Below the pieces are notes generated by a model, which was not told where the DNA came from, searched no databases, and saw nothing but the letters and a program-made list of their open reading frames with translations. This document shows, piece by piece, positions 33,404 through 42,845 of a stretch of DNA of 64,000 nucleotides. Position numbers and translations under genes: made by a program. Position 1 is the stretch's first letter, and each line of letters begins with the position of its first letter. Source of the stretch: Flaccisagitta enflata (taxonomy: Eukaryota; Chaetognatha; Sagittoidea; Aphragmophora); the NCBI GenBank assembly GCA_965153355.1, contig OZ231126.1, positions 83,390,001 to 83,454,000 on the forward strand. Direction: 5' to 3'.

Positions 33404-33518
33404 TTTTTTGCACACCCTGTTAACCCAAGAAGACTGGTTTGAGACCTAAGAATTCTGAGTTTCTGAGCTTAAGAATGCAAATTTTGGGCCTGGGCTGATT
33501 TAACAGGGTGTGCAAAAA
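33404..33518. mobile_element. 115-bp MITE-like element with perfect 19-bp inverted ends
   Basis: TTTTTGCACACCCTGTTAA at the left and TTAACAGGGTGTGCAAAAA at the right are exact complements, enclosing about 77 bp. No target duplication could be fixed. Confidence 0.75.
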
Positions 33519-33825
33519 TATCCGCACTTGTCATCATTTACTTTAAAATAACACCTAGAATTTGAGATTTTTTTTAAAGCTAATGTTCAAAAATAAAATT
33601 TGGGTTATTTTCATACTTAAGATGAAACAATAATGTGGGTATGGTAGACAGCAGAGTACATTCTTAGGCCAATACAGACATAACGAGAATGTTACAAAAA
33701 TGTATTTTCTGTGCATAAAAATCTATATTTTGACTAAATTCAATTGATGTATCATTTTTTGTTGTCTGAAATCCCTCCTGCATGACCCAACCATCTCCCC
33801 TTGCATTTGTTGAACAACGATCTGT

Positions 33826-34236
33826 CTAAGGGCCACTGAAGTAATTATAACTTTCTTTTAGTTTAAAAAACTTTACTCGATCGGGAGCGGAGAGCCATGG
33901 AAGATACTTTAGCGCTGAGTGAACAACATACTTTGTGAATTCAAATTTGTAAATAAAACAAACCATTTTTCTTTGTAAGACATCCAATTTCAATCTAAGA
34001 GCTGTATTGATACTGCTGTACCAAAACGATGCGCAGTGACCCATGTATGGTTGAATAAATGACATGCAAAGCGTTTCCCGTAGAATAAGTTCAAGCAAGT
34101 TTGAAATATGGTACAAGAAAGCTAATCGTACCATACATTTTTGAACAGATCCATTGAGGTTGGTGTCTAGTTGTACCCCAAGATACTTCACATGTGTGAC
34201 CCATTGAATGGCCTTCACAGTATACGGCAAAATCAT
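33826..34236 (-). pseudogene. LINE reverse transcriptase remnant (thumb/C-terminal part)
   Basis: The 136-codon frame has VKYLGVQLDTNLNG near its start, the hallmark that follows the FADD region in CR1/Jockey/RTE-type non-LTR reverse transcriptases. It continues with SFIQPYMGHCASFWYSS and LDVLQRKMVCFIYKF, typical of the RT thumb and the segment after it. Fingers, palm and catalytic FADD are missing: the frame starts where the foldback at 34240 begins, so this is a 5'-truncated or interrupted copy. Confidence 0.8.
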
Positions 34237-34239
34237 ACG

Positions 34240-34665
34240 CCCTTTTTGGGCAGCCGCCCCAAAGGGGTCAATGACCTATGCTTCTCATATGGGAAAATTT
34301 TTCTTCCTTCTCCTTCTTCTTCTCTTCTCCTTCTTTGTACCCCCCCCCCACCCTTCAGGGCTCGAGGTTCATATCCTAGCCTTAAGGCCAATATACCAGC
34401 CTTGAGGCTCAATTTCCTGCCTCAAGGTCCAAGTCCCAGCCCTGAGGCCAAAATCCCATCTTTGAGGCCAACATCCTAGCCTTAAGGATTTGGATGGGAT
34501 ATGGGCCTTGAGGCTGAAATATGGCCCTGGAGGTGGGGGGGGGGAGGGGTTCCAAGAAGGAGAGGAAGAAGAAGAAGGAGAATTTCCCCATATGTGAAAG
34601 CATCGGTCATTGACCCCTTCAGGGCTGCTGCCCTGCTTCTCCCCTCAACTACAATCATAACCTAC
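34240..34665. mobile_element. Foldback element with GGGCAGCCGCCCC ends
   Basis: The left end GGGCAGCCGCCCCAAAGGGG, TCAATGACCTATGCTTCTC, GGGAAAATTTTTCTTCC is mirrored at 34578-34635 by GGAGAATTTCCCCATATGTG, AAAGCATCGGTCATTGACCCC and AGGGCTGCTGCCC. The arms are CTTGAGGCCAAAATCCCA repeats turning into GGGCCTTGAGGCTG repeats at about 34490. It closely matches the copy at 9771. Confidence 0.8.
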
Positions 34666-34695
34666 TTAAGCATGGCACGGGTACACTTTTGCGAC

Positions 34696-34876
34696 TACAG
34701 TTAAACCCCGCAATAACGGATGTCAAGGGACCAATAAATTTTATCCACTATAGGCGGATTTTTCTTATTGCCAACATAGAAATTAAAAGAAATTGATGTA
34801 AACGGACCAAGTTTTTAGATCCATTAAAGGCGGATTTCCACTTCTCTTGGATCTGTTTTAGCGAGGTTTACCTGTA
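34696..34876. mobile_element. pogo/Tigger-like MITE, 181 bp
   Basis: Ends TACAGTTAAACCCCGCAATA and, in reverse complement, TACAGGTAAACCTCGCTAAA form imperfect inverted repeats beginning CAG next to TA. The interior has GGATGTCAAGGGACCAATAA and AAGGCGGATTTCC, typical of CAGT-AAACC-CG-TAACGGA ends of Tc1/mariner-pogo MITEs. A diverged piece recurs at 48295-48375. It lies in the presumed intron 3' of the exon at 35012. Confidence 0.75.
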
Positions 34877-35011
34877 TTTCCTTTCCCCTTGATCCAAAAA
34901 GCTAGCACTCAGTCTTGAATGAAGAGAAAGCTTGTTTTCAACGAGCTACTTTTGACACTTTGACAATTCAAGGTTTAGAATGTTGTCTTTGACTATTGAA
35001 AAATGACTCAC

Positions 35012-36413
35012 CTTAGAATGTTGTCCTTGACTGAAACATCATGAGGATGACCTAAGACGCAAATGACGCCGTAAACATTAATGACAATGGGCGCCAGCAG
35101 CATCATTGAGCAGAGGAGAAGTAGAGCTTGAATTGACTTGGGTAGATATTGAATGCATTGGTCGCCCCGGCAGAGGAAATAGGCGACTATATGGATTAAC
35201 CGAAGACAACATTAGACACGTCAGATCATTTTTTCAAATTTCTACTCACGTAATCTATGTCTGGAGGATAAGAAACAAGGCTGGATACACGGCTACCGAA
35301 GTCATAAGCGGGTGGGCAGGGGCCATATTTCAGGTCACTAGACCATTTAGGCAGTAGCAGTAAGGTCAAAGAAATAAAATCATAAAAAAAGTAAAATGGG
35401 GACCAACCAACCAACCAACGGATGGACAAAGCGGGTTGTAGAGTCGCGCGCACGCAACTTAAGATGAGCAAAAAAGTTGATAGATCTTGTAATGGTACAG
35501 GGTGTACCAAGTCAGTATCATGCCAAACTTTGCCAAATTCTGCTAAATTCTGCCAAATCCTGCCAAATCCTGCCAAATCTTGCCAAATCCAGCCAAATTC
35601 TGCCAAATTCTGCCAAATTCTACCAATCCCTGCCAAATTTGGCCCTCCCCCCACACTTCCAGGAGGAGGAGGAGAAAATTCCTTGTACCCTTTAAGGTCG
35701 CTGCAATGCACCCTCCTTCAATATCAATCACAAACCACTCCTGTTGCGCCAGGTTATTGCTGACCATCCACTGCTTTTGCGACTATTATCACTGCCCACA
35801 ACTTGGGTAGCCGTAAATCTGACAATGTCTTTTTAGTCGCGTGCTACGCAGCTCTACAACCCGCTATGTCGTTCCATTGGTCGGTTGGTCGATTGGTTGT
35901 TTGGTTTGTTGGTTGGTTGGTCCCCCTTTTACTTTTTCGGCGTTTTTGAGCTTTTTCAGCATACTGCTCCTGCCCAGATGCTCTAGTGACCTTCTCCAGC
36001 AAGGCTCCTGCCCCCCTGCACACGGCTAGAGAAGCCGTGTATCCGGCCTTGTTCACTTTTAGTTTTACCTGTTTCCAGAGATATAATTCTAAATCCTGTA
36101 ATGAAAATAGTTTGTTAGCACCCTTACCTAGTGAGAACTGCGCCAACCCGCCAAGCAGGATCCAAAGCGTCGTTAGAAGGGCGTAGATTAAGTTTTCGGT
36201 GTGATTGAGTCCATTGGATAACACTTCTCTCCACTTCTCATCTTTCCAATAGGGTAGGTCTATAAAAACATCGCTGAAATTCATCCTGCCTTGGCAAATG
36301 TAACAGTTATTGAAGTACTCATAAGCGAGTGAGATGTCGGTTCCAATATCAACCATCGTGAAGGTGGCGCGGATGCAAAATGTCACGATGGCAATCAGGT
36401 TAATCAAATTCAT
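35012..36413 (-). CDS. Candidate host gene: three exons of a multi-pass membrane protein (partial)
   Basis: Minus strand. Proposed exons are 36413-36128 (from ATG; may begin further upstream, since the frame is open back past a TTTAG), 36095-36069 (27 nt) and 35186-35012 (175 nt), open beyond. Junctions: CTAG|GTAAGG, a 32-nt intron with TGCTAAC and TTACAG|GA; ACAG|GTAAAA, an 882-nt intron, ATATAG|TC; CTAAG|GTGAGT. All three exons join in phase 1 without a stop, whereas reading through the 32-nt intron hits a stop in exon 3. The predicted protein has hydrophobic segments in exon 1 (LINLIAIVTFCIRATFTMV and ENLIYALLTTLWILLGGL) and exon 3 (SIQALLLLCSMMLLAPIVI). VDIGTDISLAYEYF faintly recalls the first membrane segment of XK-related scramblase-family proteins, but the rest does not let me assign it. 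The large intron holds two HINE-like copies, and the following intron a pogo-like MITE. Confidence 0.6.
35275..35463 (+). mobile_element. HINE-like element, subfamily C, intronic
   Basis: ACAAGGCTGGATACACGGCTACC, AAGCGGGTGGGCAGGGGCC, AGGTCACTAGACCATTTAGGC, AGTAAAATGGGGACC, a CCAACCAACCAACGG core, AAGCGGGTTGTAGAGTCGCG, CACGCAACTTAA. Confidence 0.8.
35530..35645. repeat. TGCCAAATCC minisatellite (10-11 bp)
   Basis: About eleven units of TGCCAAATTC / TGCCAAATCC, leading into CCTCCCCCCACACTTCC and GGAGGAGGAGGAGAAAATTCC, the C/G-rich junction of the GGGCAGCGGCCCC foldback family. Confidence 0.85.
35646..35828. mobile_element. Right end of a GGGCAGCGGCCCC-family element, diverged
   Basis: GAGAAAATTCCTTGTACCC, AAGGTCGCTGCAATGCACCC, CCAGGTTATTGCTGACCATCC, GCTTTTGCGACTATTATCACTGCC parallel the right flanks at 10130-10240 and 60590-60670. 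Confidence 0.5.
35829..36053 (-). mobile_element. HINE-like element, subfamily C, intronic
   Basis: TTTTTAGTCGCGTGCTACGC, CTACAACCCGCTATGTCG, GGTCGGTTGGTCGATTGG core, CCCCCTTTTACTTTTTCGG, CATACTGCTCCTGCCCAG, CACACGGCTAGAGAAGCC, GTGTATCCGGCCTTGTT. It lies 15 bp inside the donor end of the presumed 882-nt intron. Confidence 0.85.
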
Positions 36414-36424
36414 TGTGAAAATTG

Positions 36425-36482
36425 CTAAATGTCTTGCTTCAATTTTAAATGTCTTTCTTCATTTTTAAAAGTCTTTCTTCAT
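36425..36482. repeat. Three tandem copies of a 21-bp unit
   Basis: AAATGTCTTGCTTCAATTTTA, AATGTCTTTCTTCATTTTTA, AAAGTCTTTCTTCATTCAAT. On the minus strand this lies immediately upstream of the first candidate exon. Confidence 0.8.
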
Positions 36483-36548
36483 TCAATGAGGCTAACACTT
36501 AAAAGTCGCGTGCAAAATATAAATGAAACATCTTTGTGTTAATACTAA

Positions 36549-36728
36549 ACAAGGCCGGATACACGGCCATCAGTTGAGGACGGGTGGGCAGGGGCGGAAA
36601 TGCGCGTTTTCCCACTTTTCAACTTGAGCGTGACGGACCAACCAACCAACCAACCAACCAACCGACCGACCAACTGACCGACGGACGGACAAAGCCTCTT
36701 ATAGAGTTGCGTGTCCGCAACTAAAAAA
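36549..36728 (+). mobile_element. HINE-like element, subfamily B, complete
   Basis: CAAGGCCGGATACACGGCC, AGTTGAGGACGGGTGGGCAG, GGAAATGCGCGTTTTCCCAC, GAGCGTGACGGACC, a CCAACCAACCAACC core, CTCTTATAGAGTTGCGTGTCC, GCAACTAAAAA. The 5' subterminal copy has one mismatch to the 3' end. Confidence 0.88.
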
Positions 36729-36815
36729 GAAGTGAAAATCAGACAAGCACATAGAGCAAGTGTTGAACTACATGACATAAAAAGTTGTGCATAGAAAACG
36801 TAAAACACCAATAAA

Positions 36816-37035
36816 CAAGTGACGCGGGGTCACAATATCATTGCGGATGGCTGGGCAGCGACATCCAACCCCCAGCCTCACCCCAAACCCACCGCCAACC
36901 CCCTCCCATCAACACACATATACACAATATCAACTACAGCGTTTTTCGTGTTTTTGACTTGAGCGTGACAACTCAAGCGTGACCAACAGACAAATGCAAT
37001 GGACGGACAAAGAGTTGCATGTCCGCAATTGCTAG
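36816..37035 (+). mobile_element. HINE-like relative, GTGACGC-type
   Basis: CAAGTGACGCGGGGTCACAATATC, ATTGCGGATGGCTGGGCAG, CCAACCCCCAGCC, CAACTACAGCGTTTTTCG, TTGAGCGTGACAACTCAAGCG, ATGGACGGACAAAGAG, TTGCATGTCCGCAATTGC. Here 5' ATTGCGGA and 3' TCCGCAAT pair. Confidence 0.7.
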
Positions 37036-37503
37036 ACCTTAATTTCCTCAAAGTTGCACTAAAAGCTTCATCTTTTGCATGGTCATGCTTCATCACCGTG
37101 ATAATGCAAGTTTCAAATTTGAAGGTGATACCTCAAATAGTTTAGGAGATATAAGCATTTGTTTAATCTATTTTGATTCAAAATTGTCCGGAGGAATCTT
37201 TCTGGTTTCCTTAATAAGGTGGCCGATCAATGAATTTTGTTAAAGTTATTTTTCACTCAGAGTCCAAGAATGGAAACTTAGAATTTCGCAGAGTTTGAAA
37301 ATGTAACGTTGAGCATTCAAGCGCCAAAGTTCAGGAAACGTAGTTACAAATTGCGCGGGGATGAATGATCGACGCGCGGTTTCTACTTACATTATTATCT
37401 AAAATGCTTATATCTTTGGAATGGTAAGAGATATCTGCGTGAAATTTTAAACATGTAATATTTATACACAAGACCGCTCACTGACAATTATTCAGGGTAG
37501 TCA

Positions 37504-38721
37504 TGACAGGTAAACATAAAGAGTATTGAGGAATGTATAGAAATGGGTCACTACTCCATTGGTGTATTCTGTGACCTTAGTAAGGCTTTTGACACCTTAA
37601 ATCACTCTATTTTACTTGAAAAACTAGACCATTATGGAATCCGTGGCACAGCTCTAAAGTGGTTTGAGTCCTATCTAATGAACCGCTATCAATATGTTGA
37701 CCTCAATGGACATAGTAGCTCCAAAATCCTGCTATCTACCGGAGTTCCCCAAGGCAGTATATTAGGACCCCTTCTTTTCCTTATTTATGTGAATGACCTA
37801 CCATCTGCTTCAAACCTTAAAAGTGTGACTTTTGCTGATGACACCAACCTGTTGATACAGGGATATAATTTTGCGGCATTGTCAACTCTTAATCAGGAAC
37901 TTGAAGGCATAAATGACTACTTTAAAGCAAACCAATTGAAACTTAACCCCAAGAAAACTAAAACTGTTATTTTTAGGAAAAAATCACTTCCAAAAAATCT
38001 GAAGCTTCCCGAGATCTACCTTGATGGAGAAAAACTTGGTATCTATGATGATGCACAATTCCTAGGAATAACGATAGATAGCACTCTTAGCTGGGAAAAG
38101 CATTGCACTAGCGTAGCAAATAAGATAGCAAGAAATAACAGCATGATAAACAGAGTAAAGAATCTGCTCCCACCTCCAACCCTAAAAATTCTTTACCACT
38201 CATTTATTCAACCTCATGTGCTCTATGGATTGCCTGCCTGGGGCGGATGCAGTGCCCAAAATAAAAAAAGAATAGTAAATATTCAAAAAAGAGCAATAAG
38301 AACAATAACTAAGTCCTACTTCTCCGCCCATACAGAACCTAGAATGAAACAACTAGGACTATTAAAGTTTAATGACCTCTATGAGCAGCAGTGCTTATTG
38401 CTTATGCATGATTGTTTCTACCAGCGTGCACCAAAAAAGATACAGAACCTTTGTAGCACTCAGTACAATTGCGAATACAATCTCAGGGGCCAGGCTCAAA
38501 ATCCCTTGGACCTAAAAGTGCCCAACTACAAATCTAGAGCTGCCTCTAATAGTTTCAGTGCTATTGGCCCAAAACTTTGGAATAATACCACTAGTGACTT
38601 AAGAAAAATAGATCAGAAAGCTCTTTTCAAAAGACAGTTAAAAAAATCGCTACTTAATAGATATGCCCACAAAAGTGATTGTACAAATCCTAGATGCAAA
38701 GACAAGAAACATCACTTATAG
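37504..38721 (+). pseudogene. LINE reverse transcriptase, CR1/Jockey-like, 5'-truncated
   Basis: An uninterrupted frame enters near 37506 (not an ATG) and ends at a TAG at 38719-38721; 392 residues remain from the first ATG at 37543. RT motifs in order: GVFCDLSKAFDTLNH (palm motif A, first catalytic Asp), KWFESYLMNRYQYV, STGVPQGSILGPLLFLIYVND (motif B), VTFADDTNLL (catalytic Asp pair), KTKTVIF, AQFLGITIDSTLSWEKH, then the thumb HSFIQPHVLYGLPAWG. The C terminus has C-TNPRCKDKKHH with three possible metal ligands. Endonuclease, ORF1 and 5' UTR are missing, as expected from 5' truncation. Because the frame is intact this copy may be young, but it cannot be autonomous. Confidence 0.92.
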
Positions 38722-38756
38722 TACTACAGTAGTAAGCTCAAGCTAACTCAGTTTGG

Positions 38757-38812
38757 TTCGGTTAGGTTAGGTTAAGGTTAGGTTAGGTTAGGTAAGGTAA
38801 GGTTAGGTTATT
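38757..38812. repeat. (TTAGG)n-like tract in LINE 3' region
   Basis: GGTTCGGTTAGGTTAGGTTA, then AGGTTAGGTTAGGTTAGGTA: about ten TTAGG units with slips, starting 35 bp after the RT stop codon. Confidence 0.9.
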
Positions 38813-39429
38813 ATCAAGTAGTCTCTATAAAACTTTTTTTTTTCTTTCCCTGACTAAAAACAAGCCACTTCACTAAACACATTCTAATTTCTATAGTCCT
38901 ACTGATTCCGTCAAGACTTCATTGTCTTGATGGGCGACCTCACGGTCTTACTGATTGTCCCTCACGGGACCTGCTGTCCTTCCTTGGCTGTATTAACTGC
39001 AGCCATGGTCGTATTTATACTGTGTTTACAATTAAGAGTAAAAAAGAAAACAAATTTGTTATTCATGGATACAAATTAACAAATGTCTCACAAAACCTAT
39101 TTGCAGCTTTATTTTACGATTCCTAATAACTTGCCTTGTAGACAGAACACCAGTGCCCACAGGGCAGGGGATTCTCTGTGGGTGGGCTGGGCTACAAGTT
39201 TTTTGTGGAATCACTGTTTTGTCATCGGTATTATGCATCTATTTGCGTATTAGTTGCCACCACTCCAGGTATTAGTCCCTATTCAAATTTGATTATGGGT
39301 GGTGTTTTTTTCACTTTGTTTCACTTTGCGTCAGTCTAAATGAAAATTAAGAAAATTCACATTGCCTAACCCCATCAATAGAATTCTTGGAAACAAAAAC
39401 TTTTTTCACTCATAGACTTATAGACGCTT

Positions 39430-39805
39430 ATCTATTCCTTTTTCTTATGTTACAGAATTTTATTGTCAGACGTACTCGTACGTCATGTTTTTATTTATTA
39501 CCGCTACCCTGTTACTGAGTTGTTGTAAATATTCTTCATTTATTTCACCGACGTATTCGTACGTCACACTATTCACTTGATTGTTTGTGCGTTATGTGTT
39601 TTTCTGTTTTTATCTCATTTGTAATTGAAATCACGAGGGTCGACATGAACAAGCCCGTCGATGTCCTTAACTGAAACATAGAAAGTATATCATTATTTGA
39701 CATGAAGGGCTTAGGCATGGTCCTCCCCCGCTGATCTATCGCTATATTGCCCTTAAACGCGCCTTCGGGGAAATAAACTGTTTGAATTGAATTGAATTGA
39801 ATTGA
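39430..39805 (+). mobile_element. Probable LINE 3' end with TTGAATTGAATTGAATTGA tail
   Basis: Ends GGAAATAAACTGTTTGAATTG followed by AATTG repeats to 39805, the short-repeat tail characteristic of CR1/L2/Jockey-type LINEs. It carries two hairpins, GACGTACTCGTACGTC (39470) and GACGTATTCGTACGTC (39549). It could be the 3' UTR of the RT copy at 37504 (same strand, about 700 bp downstream) or a separate truncated copy. Confidence 0.65.
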
Positions 39806-39822
39806 CAACATGAAAAAATGTT

Positions 39823-40680
39823 TTATGCGATTACGGCCAAAGTAATTACATGATCGCTGTGCAACTTACCCAGGATTTGTCCAAGAGTTGGATGGTTGTT
39901 CATGCAAAATTTCAGAAAATTCCATGGAATGTTTTTATAGCTATGCTTTTTTGAAATTTTTGGGTAGGTAGGCTGGTTTGGGTGGTTGTACTTACTTAAA
40001 TTTCTTGAAACTTCACACATCAGTAGACCAGGTCATATGATGTTACCATACAAAAAATCAAGTCAATCGCTCAATCCGTTCAAGAGATATGAGCTTTCAA
40101 AGTTGAAAAGCGCCAACTACGGGTGGCCTATAATTCAGTGTTTTGGAAAATATTTGGGTATCGATGGTCTCGGAGTGTCTCTGAATTGCAAAAATTCCTT
40201 GGTAGACTAACATGGGAAGAGCTAGTAGACTCTCGGAAAAAGAACTTTCTTAAACGTTTCAATGAAGGGCCTTTGAATGCCTTCAGCCATGTTTTCATGT
40301 GATCACTAACATCTTTGTATATCGCCCTTATTTATTGTTCCTTGTCATTGTACTACACATTTGATGTGTGAATACAAACCAATCATTACGTTCTCAGACT
40401 CTGCGTATTTCAAGCTCAAGCGCTCATGAAATCAGGAACTATCTTTCTTCTTTTGATCGCTACTTCTAAAATATTAGGAATATTGGAAAAATAAGAACAA
40501 CAGAGGAAAGCTTAAACGCTAAGCTTTCTAATGATGTAAAATTTGATAGTAATATTTTTAAAAATATAGCAACGCGGTGACTCCCTCCGTTCCGGCCACC
40601 TAAAAAAGTTGAATCGGAAAATCCCACAGGACAGGCGAAGACAAGCGAAGGTTTATATCTACACGGCCAGGATTCCCACT
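39823..40680. other. AT-rich sequence, no gene recognised
   Basis: Possible further LINE tail near 40300-40395 (TTGTTCCTTGTCATTGTACTACACATT...TGTGTGAATACAAACCAATC), on weak grounds. Confidence 0.35.
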
Positions 40681-41367
40681 TGCAAAATTCTTAAATAAAA
40701 AAAAAAAAGAAATGGACCCATCCCAGATTTTTGCACAGAGGACCTAAAAAGGCTGTAGAACAAGATTCTGTTCATTTTGACCTAACTTGAGTAAAAAAAA
40801 AAAGAAACGTTTTTTTGTGCCAAGAACAGCTATTTTTCCTAAAAAAATGGTATCAAATGAAATATTTTGGACTTTTTTTTTACGGAAACTTAAAGTACCA
40901 ATAGTTATTGATATTTGAGTGAATCTAGAACAATTTTGAATAGGTTTATGAGGTTCAAAAATAGCATTAAAGAGCTCAAAAGTGGAGAAATGACCTAAAA
41001 ATTGAAAAATTGTCAAAGCCGATGTTTTGGAACAGGGTATGATATGCTGTTAGTATGAGTTTCATCAATTTACTTAAAAAAACATGGCCGTGATAAGCAA
41101 AAAACGAAAAAACCGCAATATGCAAATGAGATCTCATTTGCATATTACCGTTTCGCGTTTTCGCTTATTGTGGCCATGGTTTTTTAAGTAAATCAATGAA
41201 ATTCACAGTGACAGCAGATTTTACCCTAGGAAACTGTTCCAAAACATCAGTTTTGACAATTTTTCAATTTTTAGGTCATTTCTCCACTTTTGAGCACTTT
41301 AATGCTATTTTTGAACCTCAAAGACCTATTCAAAATTGTTCTAGATTCACTCAAGTATCAATTACAG
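40681..41367. mobile_element. Long palindrome / foldback element centred at 41131
   Basis: Arms 40897-41130 and 41131-41367 are complementary over about 235 bp (roughly 85-90% by eye) with no loop. The centre, ATATGCAAATGAGATCTCATTTGCATAT, is a perfect 28-bp palindrome. The left outer extension (40720-40905: ATTTTTGCACAGAGGACC, CAAGAACAGCTATTTTTCC) has its opposite-strand counterpart at 51705-51905. Non-coding; I cannot assign it to a superfamily. Confidence 0.85.
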
Positions 41368-41466
41368 TCGTGAATGGAACCAGATCGGTTATAAGAAATC
41401 AATTCAGACAAAGAAAAGAGAGAGCAGGAAAACCGAATATGAATATATCGATCAAATTCCATCTCT

Positions 41467-41605
41467 CTCTCTCAAATTAAGAGTATAAAAGCCTGATTCA
41501 GACTGGCTGAATCACTCTTTGATACCGGAATATTTCTCTTTTTCCTCGACCTCAACTGACGCTAGCCAGCTTAGTCTCAGTCTCAGACGACCTAGTTCGT
41601 TACTT
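41467..41605 (+). promoter_or_regulatory. TATA-bearing 139-bp dispersed repeat, copy 1
   Basis: CAAATTAAGAGTATAAAAGCC (TATA box), hairpin GATTCAGACTGGCTGAATC, then CCTCGACCTCAACTGACGC, AGTCTCAGTCTCAGACGACC and TAGTTCGTTACTT. It differs from 51566-51704 at one base. It looks like a mobile promoter or LTR U3/R fragment; transcription would run rightward. Confidence 0.6.
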
Positions 41606-42484
41606 GGTGGCTTACTGCGATTCGAACAGACCAATGGACCACTTTGCACGCACTAAAGAGACTAGACACCATGACAGATGACAGATGACACAGTATTGAC
41701 AGTACAAAAGAAAAAAAGTCACAAATTGTCTTCTTGCAAAGAAAAAAAAAAAGAGCTGCATCTTCATTCCGAAAAAAAAAACTGGCCCAAAACTGTCTGT
41801 AAATCGTACATCGCGTTGTCTGTCCATGGTTTGACCAAGCTATGCTCGAGGCGTCTTAAAAGAAAAATGAAGGGAAAAGGGACAGACGGATAAACCAATG
41901 GTTTATTAAACCATCAATCATATGAAAAAGACTTTTTCTCTATTAAAACCAACGATGAAAAAGAATTTCATAACTATCAAAGTCCAGTTTTCCCCAACAA
42001 GAAATTTTAACGCGAACAAAGAAAGAGAAGGGAGAAAGAGTCACACTAGAGAGGAAGAGGAATAAGAAAAAAAAGTCATCTTTCACCGGCTCCTGACTTT
42101 TTCTCGCGTTAAACTTTTCCCGTTTTAAGTCTCATGAAATAAAATATTCAAAGCTGAGTATTCATAGAATAAGACAAAACAAGAAAAAAAAAGCAAAACA
42201 AAACGAAAAAAAAACAAAACAAAACAAAACAAAACGAGGTAAAACGCAATGCGATTCAAAAACAAAAAAGTCAAAAAAAAAAAAAGACTCATTTTCGCAT
42301 CGCGCTTCTGTTCACCAAGAAATCATACATCAGAAAGAAAAAAGTTTTATTGTTTCATTTTTTTTTCACGTTACGCATTTGAAAGACTCCAATTCCTGCG
42401 CAAAATCTCTCCTCAATATCATTCATTGCATCCCTCATACCAACCCTTACGACTGCTATTACCGTCGCAACAAAACCACAAAAA
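41606..42484. other. A-rich sequence, no gene recognised
   Basis: Many poly(A)-like runs (AAAACAAAACAAAACAAAAC at 42215-42235). Confidence 0.4.
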
Positions 42485-42600
42485 TGACTTAGACTGGCTT
42501 GAAATGAATTAAAATGACTAAAAATGACTTAAAGAAATAAAAGCGAAAAAAAAAGTAAAGTGTGACCGACCGACCAACCAATGGACAAAGAGAATGTCAT
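42485..42600 (+). mobile_element. TGACTTAAA minisatellite plus HINE-like core fragment
   Basis: ATGACTTAGACTGGCTTGAAATG units (42485-42540) run into AAAGTAAAGTGTGACCGACCG and ACCAATGGACAAAGAG. The 5' and 3' ends of the mobile unit are absent. Confidence 0.5.
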
Positions 42601-42845
42601 GTCACGAATGCAGGTGTTCGGTTAAAGAACCGAATCCCAATTTGCAATCTTTTCGATTCGAATGTAACTATCGAGAAAAAAGAAACTACGCTTGTTTTAT
42701 TTTACTTATTTTCTTGTCTCGTACTTTCAATAAAACAACAAAACAACGAAAAAATAAAACAACAAAACAAAACAAAAAAAAAAAAAGGTAACAAAACAAC
42801 CAGTACGCCGATAAGCACGCGGTGACCGATCTACCGGCGACGGCC

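Noticed and set aside
35844-36075. Continuation of the membrane-protein ORF into 35844-36075
   Set aside because: That part reads through the presumed donor at 36068 into a HINE-like element on the opposite strand.
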